Shown: one piece after another, positions 41,473 to 52,480 of the stretch | How the letters are laid out: every line of letters begins with the position of its first letter | Numbering within the stretch: the stretch's first letter is position 1 | Assembly: GCA_963930755.1 (NCBI GenBank) | Contig: OZ005734.1 | Span: 12,856,650 to 12,920,649 of the forward strand | Direction of reading: 5' to 3' | DNA length: 64,000 nucleotides | Source of the DNA: Eudasyphora cyanicolor | Taxonomy: Eukaryota; Arthropoda; Insecta; Diptera; Muscidae | Made by a program: the position numbers and the translations under genes | Notes under the pieces: generated by a model | Database searches by the model: none | Told to the model about the DNA's origin: nothing | Seen by the model: the letters and a program-made list of their open reading frames with translations, nothing else

Positions 41473-43208
41473 TTTATACCCTCACTATTGTGAACGAGGG
41501 TATATATCAGTCAGTATATATTAGTATATCAGTTGCTGCGGACCAAAAGTGTAACACGTCGAAGGAGTGATCTGAGAGACCCCAAGTATATTTGGCGGAA
41601 ATTCTTTTGAGCACTGTCCGTCCTTCCAACTGTCTGTCTGATGCGCACTTTATCTTTCGATAGGAGTAACCGATTGACTTCAAATTTGGTATGTATTAGC
41701 ATTTATCCCCTCACCTTAGAGAGGAGGGTATATATCATTTGCTATGAGCCAAAAGTGTAACACATTGAAGGATTGACCCAAGACCCTAAGTATGTTCGGA
41801 GGATATCCGTTTTGGTTCATTTTAAGTCGAGTGAGCAACGTCCGTCCGTCTGTGTGTCTGTCTGCTGGCTGGTGCGCACGATAACTCTCGAAAGGAGTTA
41901 CCGATTGACTTCAAATTTGGTATGTTGTAATATTTTTTCTATCTCCGGCTACGTTCGAAGATGGACCATATTGGTCCACTTCTTCTAGTACCTTCCCACA
42001 AAGGTTTAATATTTAGTGAAATATTGATTATTAAATAATTTCTATACTATTTATTTGAATCCTCTGAAGTTGTACACATGGTATTAGTTTATTAGTCACT
42101 ATTACGTTCGAGAAAAATGCCGCGAAGTTGCCGCGCCCCTTTTGGTACCTCCCATACAAATGCACAATTTTGAACCAAAAGTTAATAGCTTATAACTTTA
42201 TTACCAGTGCATACAAATACTTGAAATTTTGTACAGTGTAATTCTTTTATAGTGCCTAGAGACCAGAGAAAAATGGGCGTTATTGGCACGCCCTTTATGG
42301 TACCTCCCACACAAATGGACCTTTTTGTCCCAAATGTTAACAGCTTTTAACTTTAATAAAAATGAATATAAATACTTGAAATTTTGTACAGTGTAATGCT
42401 TTTATAGTACCAAGAGTCCGTAATTTGAATTGATAATAATTTTATTAAAACAAAAAATAAATTTACTAATATTTTTTTGGGACTCAAGGTGGGGGATTCA
42501 TAAGTCGGTTTACCCGACTGAACTTTCTTACTTGTTTTTCTATCTCAAGTTAAGAACATGGATGGACCATGTAAAATTTTCCATTTGTGTGCGTGGTACC
42601 AAAAGGGCGTAGCAAAAATGCCAATTTTTTACGAGACTGTAGGTACTCTAAAATCATTACACTTCACAAAATGTCAAGTATGCGTATGGACTGTAATCAA
42701 TGTTATAATCCGTTTACTTTTGGTACAAAATGGTCCATTTGTGTGTGAGATACCAAAACTGGAGGTGCCACTTCGACCATTTTTCTTGACGTTTTAGCGA
42801 CTAACAAACTAATACTGAGTGCGAAATTTTAGAAGATTCGAGTAAGTAATATAGATGGTATTAAAGAATCAATATTTCACTAAAAGTTAACCCTTTGTGG
42901 GGGAGGTACTAGAAGGAGTGGACGAATATGGCCCAACTTCGAACTTAGCCGGAGATAGAGAAAAATATTACCGCATACCAAATTTGAAGTCAATCGGTTA
43001 CTCCTTTCGAGAGTTATCTTGCGCACCAACCAGCAGACAGACACACAGACAGACAGACGGACGGGCGGACATTGCTCAAATTACTTAAACTGACCCAAAA
43101 CGGATTTCCGCCGAACATACTTGAGGTCTTCGGCCAGTCCTTCGATGTGTTACACTTTTGGCTCGTAGCAAATGATATATACCCTCCTCTCTAAGGTGAG
43201 GGTATAAA
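41473..43208. repeat. Family A inverted dimer, head-out form, with a partial third unit
   Basis: A partial unit (41473-41702, head TATACCCTCACTATTGTGAA) is followed by a full unit. The full unit runs from TTATCCCCTCACCTTAGAG at 41702 to the tail CGACTGAACTTTCTTACTTG near 42535. Directly after comes an inverse partial unit ending CTCCTCTCTAAGGTGAGGG at 43203. The outer ends at 41702 and 43208 are inverse matches, giving arms of several hundred bases. Internal text includes CCGTCCGTCTGTGTGTCTG and its complement. No ORF is credible. Confidence 0.82.
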
Positions 43209-43680
43209 ATTGACAAAATCGAAATTTTTTTGAACACGTCGATTTTTCGTAGAATTCCCCATATATTTTTATTTAAAATGAAGAAATTATGTTTTTATAT
43301 AGATAGCTTTTATTTTTCATTTTATTTTTGGTTTGTATTTGACGCGAAAACGAAAATTCATGTGAGTGCATGTGGAATTTTCGTTTGCTGATAGGCTTAT
43401 GTTTTCATTCGCATAGAGATTCGTGCGCGTTGTCATGCCTGTTAGTGGGTCGCAAATCATATTTTTCGGTTAGAATACAGGGGAACATTAACGTTCTACA
43501 TCGTTGGTCAGGCGTTTTAACTCCATACAATTCTATTCTAATATTTCATATACAAAATGACTTACTATCTCTAAAAATGATGAAAACAACGAAAAAGGTG
43601 TTGTAATGAAACGGCCATGGTTGCGGATGTTTTATTTGCCAATGTATTGTAATTAAATATTTAGCATACGCTCTAGGGGG
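43209..43680. other. AT-rich stretch
   Basis: No recognisable repeat or gene. The ORF 43370-43606 has no domain. Confidence 0.4.
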
Positions 43681-44420
43681 GTGGTGCAATTTGAACAATA
43701 GTTATATCAGCGCTGCCAGTTTAGGGGATTTATCCCCAATTTGGGGATTTTTCTTCGCGAATGGGAATATATTTTTTGGTTTGGGGATCCGGGGATTTGG
43801 CGGGGATTACAATTTTTTATAATTACATGTCCGTATTTATGTTACAAGTTCTATTTTCTGTTAAATCTATATTTTTTTAGAAAATGCGTCCGTAAAAATT
43901 GTGTCAAAAGTTCCTACAAAAAGACTTAAATAGACAACCTGTAGTAATTGCCAATACGGATTTCTATAGATATTTATAAATCAATTGAAACCAAATGCGG
44001 TTTATAAAATGTTTCCCTGACGACATTACGAACAATTTAAGCTAATTTTGGAGTAATGTTTACTAGTAACAGGATTCTGCTGGTCCAACTCGATTTTAAA
44101 GAACTGGAATCGCTGGTATTATTTCTTTGATGTACTTTATCAATTATATAGTCCATTGGCAGAAATGATCAAACTTTTAATACCAAAAACGAGTACAAAA
44201 AAATTAGATGATGTAGATGAGATGGAAGATTTTGAATATATTTGATAATTTAACATCGTACATTTTGTACAAACAAAATGAATTTTAATACAAAGTACAT
44301 TGAATTGTAAAATACATCATTCACATAAGTTAAAATATTTTCTGGGGATTTTTTTGGGGATGAGAAATCTTTTTTGGGGGATTTAGGGGATGAAAAATTA
44401 AAATTTCGGGATTCGTTTGA
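43681..44420. other. Possible DNA-transposon relic with GGGGATTT-rich ends
   Basis: The left edge GCGCTGCCAGTTTAGGGGAT with TTATCCCCAATTTGGGG and the right edge GGGGATTTAGGGGATGAAAA share repeated GGGGATTT words. The interior near 44100-44240 has a coding-like rhythm (RWYYF.DVLYQLYSPLAEM in the plus strand), including a block ending GATGTAGATGAGATGGAAGA. This could be the end of a transposase. Neither clear inverted termini nor a target duplication was found, so the call is tentative. Confidence 0.35.
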
Positions 44421-45503
44421 ATTCTGCAAATTTAATTTAATTCATTTCAAATTGTATTTTCTTAAAACGCAGTGCAAATTTAAATCTATTTAGAATTCCA
44501 TGCGAAATTCGAAAATCGAGATGAATTTATTTATAGTCAAATTAGTCAAAAAAAAAAACTTTATTTGCATTTTTACTAAACATCCCCATCCTTTCCGGAC
44601 ATTTGAGCACCAAATCGTATTTAAATATTTTTAAAAACAATGTAATTTATTATCCACGTCTACTTATTTACATACACTCGCACATACATATATATTTGCC
44701 AATTTAATATGTATGTACATAAATAAGTACTTATATTAAAATATTTATCCAATTGTCGTACATATTGGAATACATGTTAAGCCATTCTTAAAATCAATCA
44801 TTTTTATGTATAATTTGTTCATTCGTTTGTTTGTTTGGCTGTTTGTTTGTTTGTTATTTGTATTAATTTCATAATACTTTAAATGGAAAATTATGACATC
44901 CAATTTAATGATAATTTATTAAATTGCTTTCAATCTCACCGACAATCTTACACCATACTCATACAAACACTACCACATTAAGGTGGCTTTTGGTGAGTCA
45001 AATGCAAATAGTAAAATATTTATAATGAATTTGAATGGGAAATCCTATTTTAGTAATAAAACCACCTTAATGTATTATACACTACAGTAATTTTGGATTT
45101 TGTAGTCGAGTTGACCTCACCAATAAACCGTCGAGTATAGGAACCCAATAAATATGCATGGAATATTTTATGATCAAATATTACAAAGGCTTTAGATGCT
45201 TAGCAAGCGCATATACACACGAACATACTTACATATGTATAACGATAAATGGGTGAAATGCTATCGATGCTATAGGTTTGAGTACAGTAAACAGCCAACA
45301 TGTTTTGGAGGACAAAACCGAATAATATCTGTCGGGACTACGAAAGATCGCCCAATGAAAATGAACAAAAAAAAAATTATGGAAAATTACCCAAAACATT
45401 TCTAACATTTAAAAATGGTGCTGCATTTTCAACCATTCTGGGAACTCTCAAATAAAGTACCTAATGCAATATTACATTTCTCACACATTAAGGATAATCT
45501 TTA
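44421..45503. other. AT-rich stretch containing a small inverted-repeat element
   Basis: Apart from the 99-bp hairpin at 44975-45073 and a (TTTG)n tract near 44822-44862, nothing is recognised. The ORF 45196-45405 lacks features. Confidence 0.45.
44975..45073. repeat. Micro-foldback of 99 bp
   Basis: ACATTAAGGTGG at the left edge is the exact inverse of CCACCTTAATGT at the right edge, and pairing extends weakly inward (CTTTT / AAAA). It could be a very short MITE. No target duplication is evident. Confidence 0.5.
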
Positions 45504-46267
45504 CTACACGGGGCAAAATCGCCTTTTTTGATATGTTTGAATCGAAAGAAAATATATTTGTAACACAAATTTTTAAATATTATATATTTCTTAGCAAATA
45601 AATTTTATTTGAAAATCAATAAAATATATTTGGAACGCATATATTAATATATTACAACAAATTATATTTGCAAACTAAATTTCTCAAATAAAATATGTGC
45701 TTAAATACAAATAAAATTATTATGTAGGAATTTTTCCAAATATATTTTATTTAAAAAATATTTCCAAAACTTTTGCTGAGTTTTTCATATTTCAGTTTCA
45801 ATTTTTCTTGGGTTTCGAATTGTACCTCCCAGTTATGATACCATATGCAGCATTGCCTTCTGTTTTAAATCAATCATTTCAAATTTCTGAGTATTCCAAG
45901 CCATCATTAGTTGTCAATCCTCTAAGTACTTTATATTGATCCAAAATTATATGATTTCAATTATTATTTTTTACGAACATTAAAAATTTCTAAAAATTTA
46001 ACTTTGAATTACTGAAAAATTTGACACAATTTATGTATTTTATGAATACTTAAATGCAAATAAATATTTGTTTCGGAAATAATGGTCCCAAATAAAAACA
46101 TATTGGAATGTAAACAAATATTTGTTTAGAACAACATCTTCCCAAATACACAATTTTTGTGTGTACCAAATATTACATGCTTAGAGTCTGCCCCAAACAT
46201 ATATATGTTTCAAGCCGAATATGTTTGGGACTATATACTACAGAAGCGATTTTTTTTCAGCGTGTAG
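45504..46267. mobile_element. Candidate TIR element with AAATATTTGTTT repeats
   Basis: The left edge CTACACGGGGCAAAATCGCC and right edge GCGATTTTTTTTCAGCGTGTAG are imperfect inverse matches (CTACACG...AAAATCGC). The interior is full of AATATATTT and CAAATATTTGTTT words, several self-complementary. No coding sequence and no target duplication were found, so element status is probable, not proven. Confidence 0.5.
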
Positions 46268-46449
46268 GTTTAGTCTAATGATTTAATTCATTTACCCCCA
46301 TTAACACAAAACAAAACAACCCAGCTTTAGAGCTAACGAAAGTTAAACTGTATGGAATTTGACAGATATAACCGGTAGTTAGCTCTTAAACCTAGTTTAT
46401 TTATTTATTGTTAATGGCCCTTAATGTACATTACACAGCTTAACAAAAA

Positions 46450-47140
46450 AACTTTTTTTGCTGCGACACAGGTTTTCGCAGTCAATTTGGATATATCGTC
46501 GCTTGGATGGCCAACTGACGGAACAAACTTTTTCCAAATTGTTTAGGAGAGCAGATTTTCTGTTTTTGAGAAAAATTAAAGTTAATTTCTGAAAAAATGC
46601 AATTTTAATTTTGGCAGATACGTCGACATTTTTTTACAATTTTTGGAGATAACGGTGTAGCTACATGCTCAAAATGTATACACACGTTGCAATGGTGGCC
46701 TTAACCCAATTTCCGAAAAATTTTCAGTTCCGTCAGCGACGACATGAGATAATACACTTCATAGCCCCAAAGGTAGTTTCTTTGAATTAGCTCTAGATCT
46801 CGCGATAAATCGCGATTTTCAGAAAAGAAAGGTTGAGACACATATTAGTATAAGTCGAGAATCATTTATGGTCTCCTTCTTTCTTGATTATAAGGTATTG
46901 TAAGGTATCGTCGACACCGCTGAACGGACGAAAAAATGGTATTATAAGAAGTTGAAGGATACTCAATTTTAGATTCTTTAAAAATTCCCTTAACTAATTC
47001 GAATAAATGGTTCCAGAGCCAATCGTGATTTATCGCGTGAACTAGAGTTAATTCAAAAAACTACCATTAAGGCAATTAACTGTATTATCTATCTCCCAAA
47101 TCCAAATCGGCTACGAAACGCTGTGCCACAAAAAAATATT
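46450..47140. mobile_element. Candidate foldback element
   Basis: The left arm has TTTGCTGCGACACAGGTTTT with CGCAGTCAATTTGGATAT. The right arm ends ATCCAAATCGGCTACGAAAC with GCTGTGCCAC, its inverse. A second inverse pair lies inside: TTTGAATTAGCTCTAG with CGCGATAAATCGCGATT (46782-46818), and AATCGTGATTTATCGCG with AACTAGAGTTAATTCAAA (47017-47057). The arms are unequal, so one has gained or lost sequence. A related fragment lies at 25560-25745. No transposase. Confidence 0.65.
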
Positions 47141-47760
47141 GACTAGTATTATTGTATTGCCTCCATAATGCCTGAAATCGGTACTATACACATTTAAATT
47201 ACTGAGTAGTATGCTTATACATATTCTACACATACTTATGAAATAATTGCACAGATGTCCTTCTATTGCTTTTATACCCACATTTACATACATATTTATA
47301 TGGAGAGTCTGTAATGCATAATAGGTGAATCTATAAAAGTTGTGTTCTTAATGTGGTTGATATTTGTACTTCTTATAAATAATAAGTTTACATTTGCATT
47401 ATTTGCTTAAATTTCATAGAGATGTCTATGCTAATCGATGAAGAAAGATAGAAGCCACTGTTATGTACTTAAGTACTTAGGATCATCTATATTCTTTGAA
47501 TGAAAAAAAAAATAAATTTGTACAAAAATCTATAAAATATTGAATATCTAATTAATCATTACAATCCTTCTAACAATATTTACTTTCTTTTAATTTCAGG
47601 TAAAACTTTTTAAAATACTCTTTTAAACGAGTTCTAAAGAAAATTACTCATGTAATGGGTAAGCATATGAATGCAAATAAAACTAGTTTACACAATTTTG
47701 TCAAAATTGTCAAAATATGTAAATCACGAAACAAATATTGAAAAAAATGTTATGGTAGAT
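47141..47760. other. AT-rich stretch
   Basis: No gene or repeat recognised. Confidence 0.4.
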
Positions 47761-49341
47761 CTTTATACCGCCACTTTAGTGACATGACGATATATATCAT
47801 TTGCTATGGGCCAAAAGTGTAACACATCGAAAGAGTGATCTAAGACCCTAAGTATGTTTGGCGGATATTCTTTTTGGGTCATTTTAAGTCGAATGAGAAA
47901 TGTCCGTCCGTTTGTCTGTCTGCTGGCTGGTGCGCACGATAACTCTCGAAGGGAGTAACCGATTTACTTCAAATTTGGTATACGGTAATATTTTTTCTAT
48001 CTCCGGCTAAGTTCGAAGGTGGGCCATATTGGTCCACTCCTTCTGGTACCTCCCACACAAAGGATTAATATTTAGTGAAAAATTGATTCATTAATAACAT
48101 CTATATACACGAATCTTTTGAAATTCACACATTATATTATTTTATTAGTAACTATTACCTCGAGAAAAATGGGCGAAGTTGCCATGCCCCCTTCTGGTAC
48201 ATACCACACAAATGGACCATTTAAAAATTGAACTGCTTTCAACTTTAATACAAGTGCATAAAAATACTTGGAATTTTGTACAGTAAAATGTTTTTATATC
48301 GCCTATAGTCCGGTAAAAAATTGGCATTATTGTATTACCTCAAAAAAATATTTTTGGAACATTTTTTTATTTGTTTTAATAAAATTATCAATTTAAATTG
48401 CATTTAATAACTTTAAAGTATGTAATGGTATTAAAGTGTAAAGCTGTTAACTTTTGGCGTAAAATGGTCCATTTGTGTGGCAGGTACCAAAAGGGGCGTG
48501 CCAATAACTGCCACTTTTCTCTAGACTGAAGGTACTATAAAAGCCTTACACTGTACGGAATTTCAAGTATTAGTATGCACTGGTATTAAAGTTATAAGCT
48601 GGTAACTTTTGGTACGAAATGGTCCATTTGTGTGGGAGGTACCAAAAGGGGCGTGCCAATAACACCCATTTTTCTCTGGACTCTTGGTACTATAAAAGCA
48701 TTACACTGTACAAAATTTCAAGTATTTGTCTGAACTGGTATTAAAGCCATAAGCAGTTAACTTTTGGTGTAAAATTGTTTATTTGTATGGGAGGTACCAA
48801 AATGGGAGTTGCCACTTCGCCCATTTTTCGTGACGTGTTAGCGAATAACTAATTAATGCAATGTGTGAAATTTCAGAAGATTCTAGTAAGTAGTATTGAA
48901 GGTATTAAAGAATCAATATTTCACTAAAAGTTAACCCTTTGTGGGGGAGGTACTAGAAGGAGTGGACCAATATGGCCCATCTTCGAACTTAGCCGGAGAT
49001 AGAGAAAAATATTACCGCATACCAAATTTGAAGTCAATAGGTTACTCCTTTCGAGCGTTATCGTGCACACCAGCCAGCAGACAGGCACACACAGACAGAC
49101 AGACACACAGACAGACAGACACACAGACAGACACACAGACACACAGACAGACACACAGACAGACACACAGACAGACACACAGACAGACAGACGGACGGAC
49201 GGACATTGCTCAAATGACTTAAAATGACTGAAAACGGATTTTCGCCGAACATACTTAGGGTCTTAGGTCACTCCTTCGATGTGTTATACTTTTGGTTCGT
49301 AGCAAATGATATATACCCTACTCTCTAAGGTGAGGGGATAA
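47761..49341. repeat. Family A inverted dimer, head-out form
   Basis: Left head TTATACCGCCACTTTAGTGA with ATATATCATTTGCTATGGGC leads into a forward unit to about 48360. From 48420 the units are inverse (GGTATTAAAG, GGTACCAAAAGGGGCGTGCC three times). They reach GGCCCATCTTCGAACTTAGC, then GGACATTGCTCAAATGAC, and the inverse head TATACCCTACTCTCTAAGG at 49312-49335. The CTTACTTGTT tails that should meet in the middle are deleted. Three ~150-bp subunits are tandem in the right arm. Confidence 0.82.
49078..49203. repeat. ACAGAC/ACACAG microsatellite expansion
   Basis: About 125 bp of alternating ACAGAC and ACACAG units followed by GGACGGACGGAC. It sits exactly where other family A copies have only a short CCGTCCGTCTGTCTG block. 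Translations such as QTDRQTHRQ are artefacts of the tract. Confidence 0.9.
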
Positions 49342-49985
49342 TTAACGGCTTACAACTTCAATACCAGTGCATACAAATACTTGAAATGTTGTACAGTGTA
49401 ATGCTGTTATAGTACCTACGGTCCTGTGAAAAGTGGTAGTTCTCAACACGCCCCATTTTGTACCTCCCACACAAAATGACAAAATCATACCAAAATTGAA
49501 TTGATCGTAACGTTAATAGTGCATATAAACGCTTAAATTGCCGCATAGTGCAATGCAAAGTCAATGAATATAGAAGATGTGCCATCGCAAGTTTGTTTAC
49601 ATTTTCTCGAGTTACGAACGAATAGAAATGATTTTTCAACCGCGAAAAAATAGTTGGTGTCTTTTCTTAAACTTTTTTTTGCACATATCGATTGATATTA
49701 ATTTTGTAATCGTGATAAGTAAAAAAAAATCGGGAAATTCGGTCGGAAAATACGTGAGAAACCTTACTCGTTGATATCAAATTCCTATTCGTTCGTAACT
49801 GATACTTAATCGCTACGGGAAGGATTGTCTTCTGATATTATATTGTTTTTGGTGCAATGTATTTAAAGGAAATACTGTTTAAAAATGTATTTGTTAAACC
49901 CCTTGTGGTACTTCTCACACAAACTGACAGATTAATTAGTGTATATTATTGTATGTGTACCTTAGTCGATTTACCCGATTGAAAT
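49342..49985 (+). repeat. Family A unit, tail half, split by a MITE
   Basis: Forward text runs ACAACTTCAATACCAGTGC, TTGTACAGTGTAATGC, GTACCTCCCACACAAAATGA and AAACCCCTTGTGG. It ends with the tail GATTTACCCGATTGAAATTT and TCTTACTT. It is interrupted at GTGCAATG by the element at 49556-49851. Confidence 0.78.
49556..49851. mobile_element. hAT-type MITE, second family
   Basis: Flanked by a perfect 8-bp duplication GTGCAATG (49548-49555, 49852-49859). Excising it restores the family A sequence seen at 22240 and 54036 (CAGTGCAAT...TTT.AA.TA). The termini CAAAGTCAATGA and (inverse) CAAAAACAATAT are imperfect inverted repeats starting CAAA, followed by a shared AGAAGA block. An inner perfect 15-bp inverted pair, GTTACGAACGAATAG and CTATTCGTTCGTAAC, strengthens the case. 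It is 296 bp and non-coding. Confidence 0.8.
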
Positions 49986-51760
49986 TTTCTTACTTTTTTA
50001 GACAAATTATGCAATTACTGCATACTGAGCAAAATAGTCCCACCTTTCTTGCTCCATTCTAGATTGACATTAGTCACAAACTGAGGGTTATCTTACCCAT
50101 TTTACTTGACTACAATTTTCTTGCTTTGTTTACTACTTATAGACACTACTAAAATTTTAAATAAATTGGGGTATTTTCAAGGACGTTCTTCAAATAAAAA
50201 TGCTAATATGAAATTCAAGACTTTCAGAATATGACCTGAAATCTCAGGAGGAGAAAAACCTTCACTGTGTCTTGCTCGTTCTCTCTCGCCTCCGAACTCA
50301 TACGACTACTGACGACAATAATCTGTTATAACAGCCTCTACATCTGTGCTATTTTTATTTTAATAAATGTTCGCATCATAAATTCTCGTCATAAAACCTT
50401 AGAAAGATTTACCAAAAATACACCGAAAAACAAGGAAATCACTGAAACTTAAAGCAAAAATAATACCATTTAATAATAACGAAAATGATACGAGTTGGAC
50501 AATAATTTACTTAAAAATAGCTTCAAACAAACCTCAAAGAGAATTACTTACAAAAAAAGGAAAAAAAAAACACATTTTATTGTGGGGTTTTAATGTAAAA
50601 TACAAAATTATGTATTTGACTCTACCGCATACATTACTTTGTTTTTTTTTGTGTGCCGTAAACTAGAGAGCTCTTGAACAACAAGGCAATATCTCATTAA
50701 ACAATGTGGTTTGGGTAAATAAAATACTTATGTATATTTTCCTTTTTTATATCTGTTGTGGGCCAACAAAGCTGTTAATAAAGAAGAACGAAAGTTTTAT
50801 GAATAATACCCCTAAATAGTATAGTCGTCCGGTTCGTTATTTATTTTGTGATATTACCCTGCTTATCATATTACCAAAGCGCTTCGTCCTCCTTTCGTCT
50901 ATTCTTTCAGCTGGTGTGTAATGACCAGCCAACACAAAGAGCAAGAGAGAGCGGGAGAGAGGTGGAGAGACTGAATACAGAGCTCAAGCTGACAAAGTTT
51001 ATTTGACTCTGATACGAATAGTACCTACGCTTGGTGAGGTGAGGTTTTTGTTTTTGTTTCGCCATCTCTCGGTTTCGTCTTTATCTCATGGCTTTGTTTT
51101 CGTCTCTGTAGCAGTCGCTGTCGCCATTGTCGCCTTTTTGGGGGAGAGTAGTGTTGGGTGTGAGAGTACAAGTGAGTGTTTGCCACTCGGCCAAAGCATT
51201 GAGTGGGTGGTTTGGTTTGGTTTTCTGGGTAATTGGTTGTGTTAAGTTTATCGCCATGTGCTGCGTTACGTTGAAGAGTTGCTTTTTTTTATTGTTTTGT
51301 GAGGGTCCGTCCAACTCGAGGCACAGGTGTGAGAAAATCAATTTCCAACAGGAATAACAACTGCTACAACAACAACAACAGCGACATGACAACAAACAAA
51401 TACCACATTCAGTTAAATTAACAACAAAGGGAAAAGGGCTTAAGGATGATTTTCGTTTTGGGGTTTTTTGTTTCAGCAATTTTATTTGCGTTCTCAACTT
51501 TCGCTGTTTGTTTTTCCTGTCCCCTTCTCTCTCTCTTTTATCAAAGCATTCAAAACAAAAATATTGGCAGTGTTTATTGTGTTTTTAGGGCTCATGTCGA
51601 TGACCAATTTGTTTTAGTTAGTGTGGTCTGGTCGACTGCTGCGGTGCGATATGAAAGGGTAACGATATACTGTGGTACATTTTTCCATAAAGCAGAGAAA
51701 ACTGATTTTTTAAGACAATCTTTAAAAGCTATTACATGAAGTTAAAATTCAGTGGTTATA
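49986..51760. other. Unassigned noncoding stretch
   Basis: No gene is supported. The section 50880-51560 is less AT-rich, with GAGCAAGAGAGAGCGGGAGA, CTGCTACAACAACAACAACA and CTCTCTCTCT patches. ORFs there (51003-51245, 51081-51497, 51446-51739) show no domain. It may be regulatory or intronic. Confidence 0.45.
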
Positions 51761-51762
51761 TT

Positions 51763-52480
51763 GATACCCTAAAATACACTGTGGTAAAGGTTGCCTCTTT
51801 ACGAGTATGAATAAGTTTGTCACACTCAAGGGGGGAGATAGACAGATCCATTGTTTATTATTATTCCTGATCGCCTTAAAATCATTTTCTGAGTCAATTT
51901 AACTAGGTCCATCTGTCTGGATAGGAAAATCTGTTAATATTTAGATATAGCCATCGGGCTATATGTAGCTCCTATCTGGCATAGAAGCGCTATTGAATTC
52001 CTTTTTATAACCTACCCTCTACTGTGGTACAGGGTAATACGACTTTCAGCAGTTATTTGTTTACGCCCAAAAGAAGAAGAGATAGACCCATTATTTATTA
52101 TACCTATCGACTTGAAATAATTCTCTGAGTTGGGTCGCAATATTAGCCCGATCATATCGAAATTTGGAACAAAAATCTCCTTTACTTCAAAAACGATTCC
52201 TATGGAAATTGGTGAATATCTGTGCAGACTTAGTTAGATGTAGACAAAATAGTCGTATTTTTGTTTTCTGATCAGAATAAAACATAAGTGCTATTGGGTA
52301 GTAACTAGTTGTAACACAAAATTTCAACGAGATCGGTATAGGACTGTCAGATGTGGAGGGTGTTGAATTTTGACAGTTTGGTCAAACGGCCTTTTTTCCC
52401 ATACATGTAACTAATTACTTATTGTATTAAGAAATTGTTGCCCAAAGAGTTTTCGATAGCTTTTTCTTCAATCTTTAAAC
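51763..52480 (+). repeat. Family B copies (two partial heads and variant body)
   Basis: A first head TACCCTAAAATACACTGTGG is at 51763 and a second, TACCCTCTACTGTGGTACAG, is at 52012. The body shows CCCAAAAGAAGAAGAGATAG and CCCATTATTTATTATACCTAT. It then has AAATTTCAACGAGATCGGTA and AGGACTGTCAG, shared with 25149-25180. The ~250-bp spacing of the heads suggests a partial tandem or nested copy. Confidence 0.65.

Noticed and set aside
48924..49252. Cys/Ser/Val-rich and Gln/Thr/Arg-rich ORFs
   Set aside because: Translations of the ACAGAC/ACACAG microsatellite.
51003..51739. Host gene with membrane-like ORFs
   Set aside because: Hydrophobic runs derive from T-rich and GT-rich tracts; no start, splice or domain evidence.
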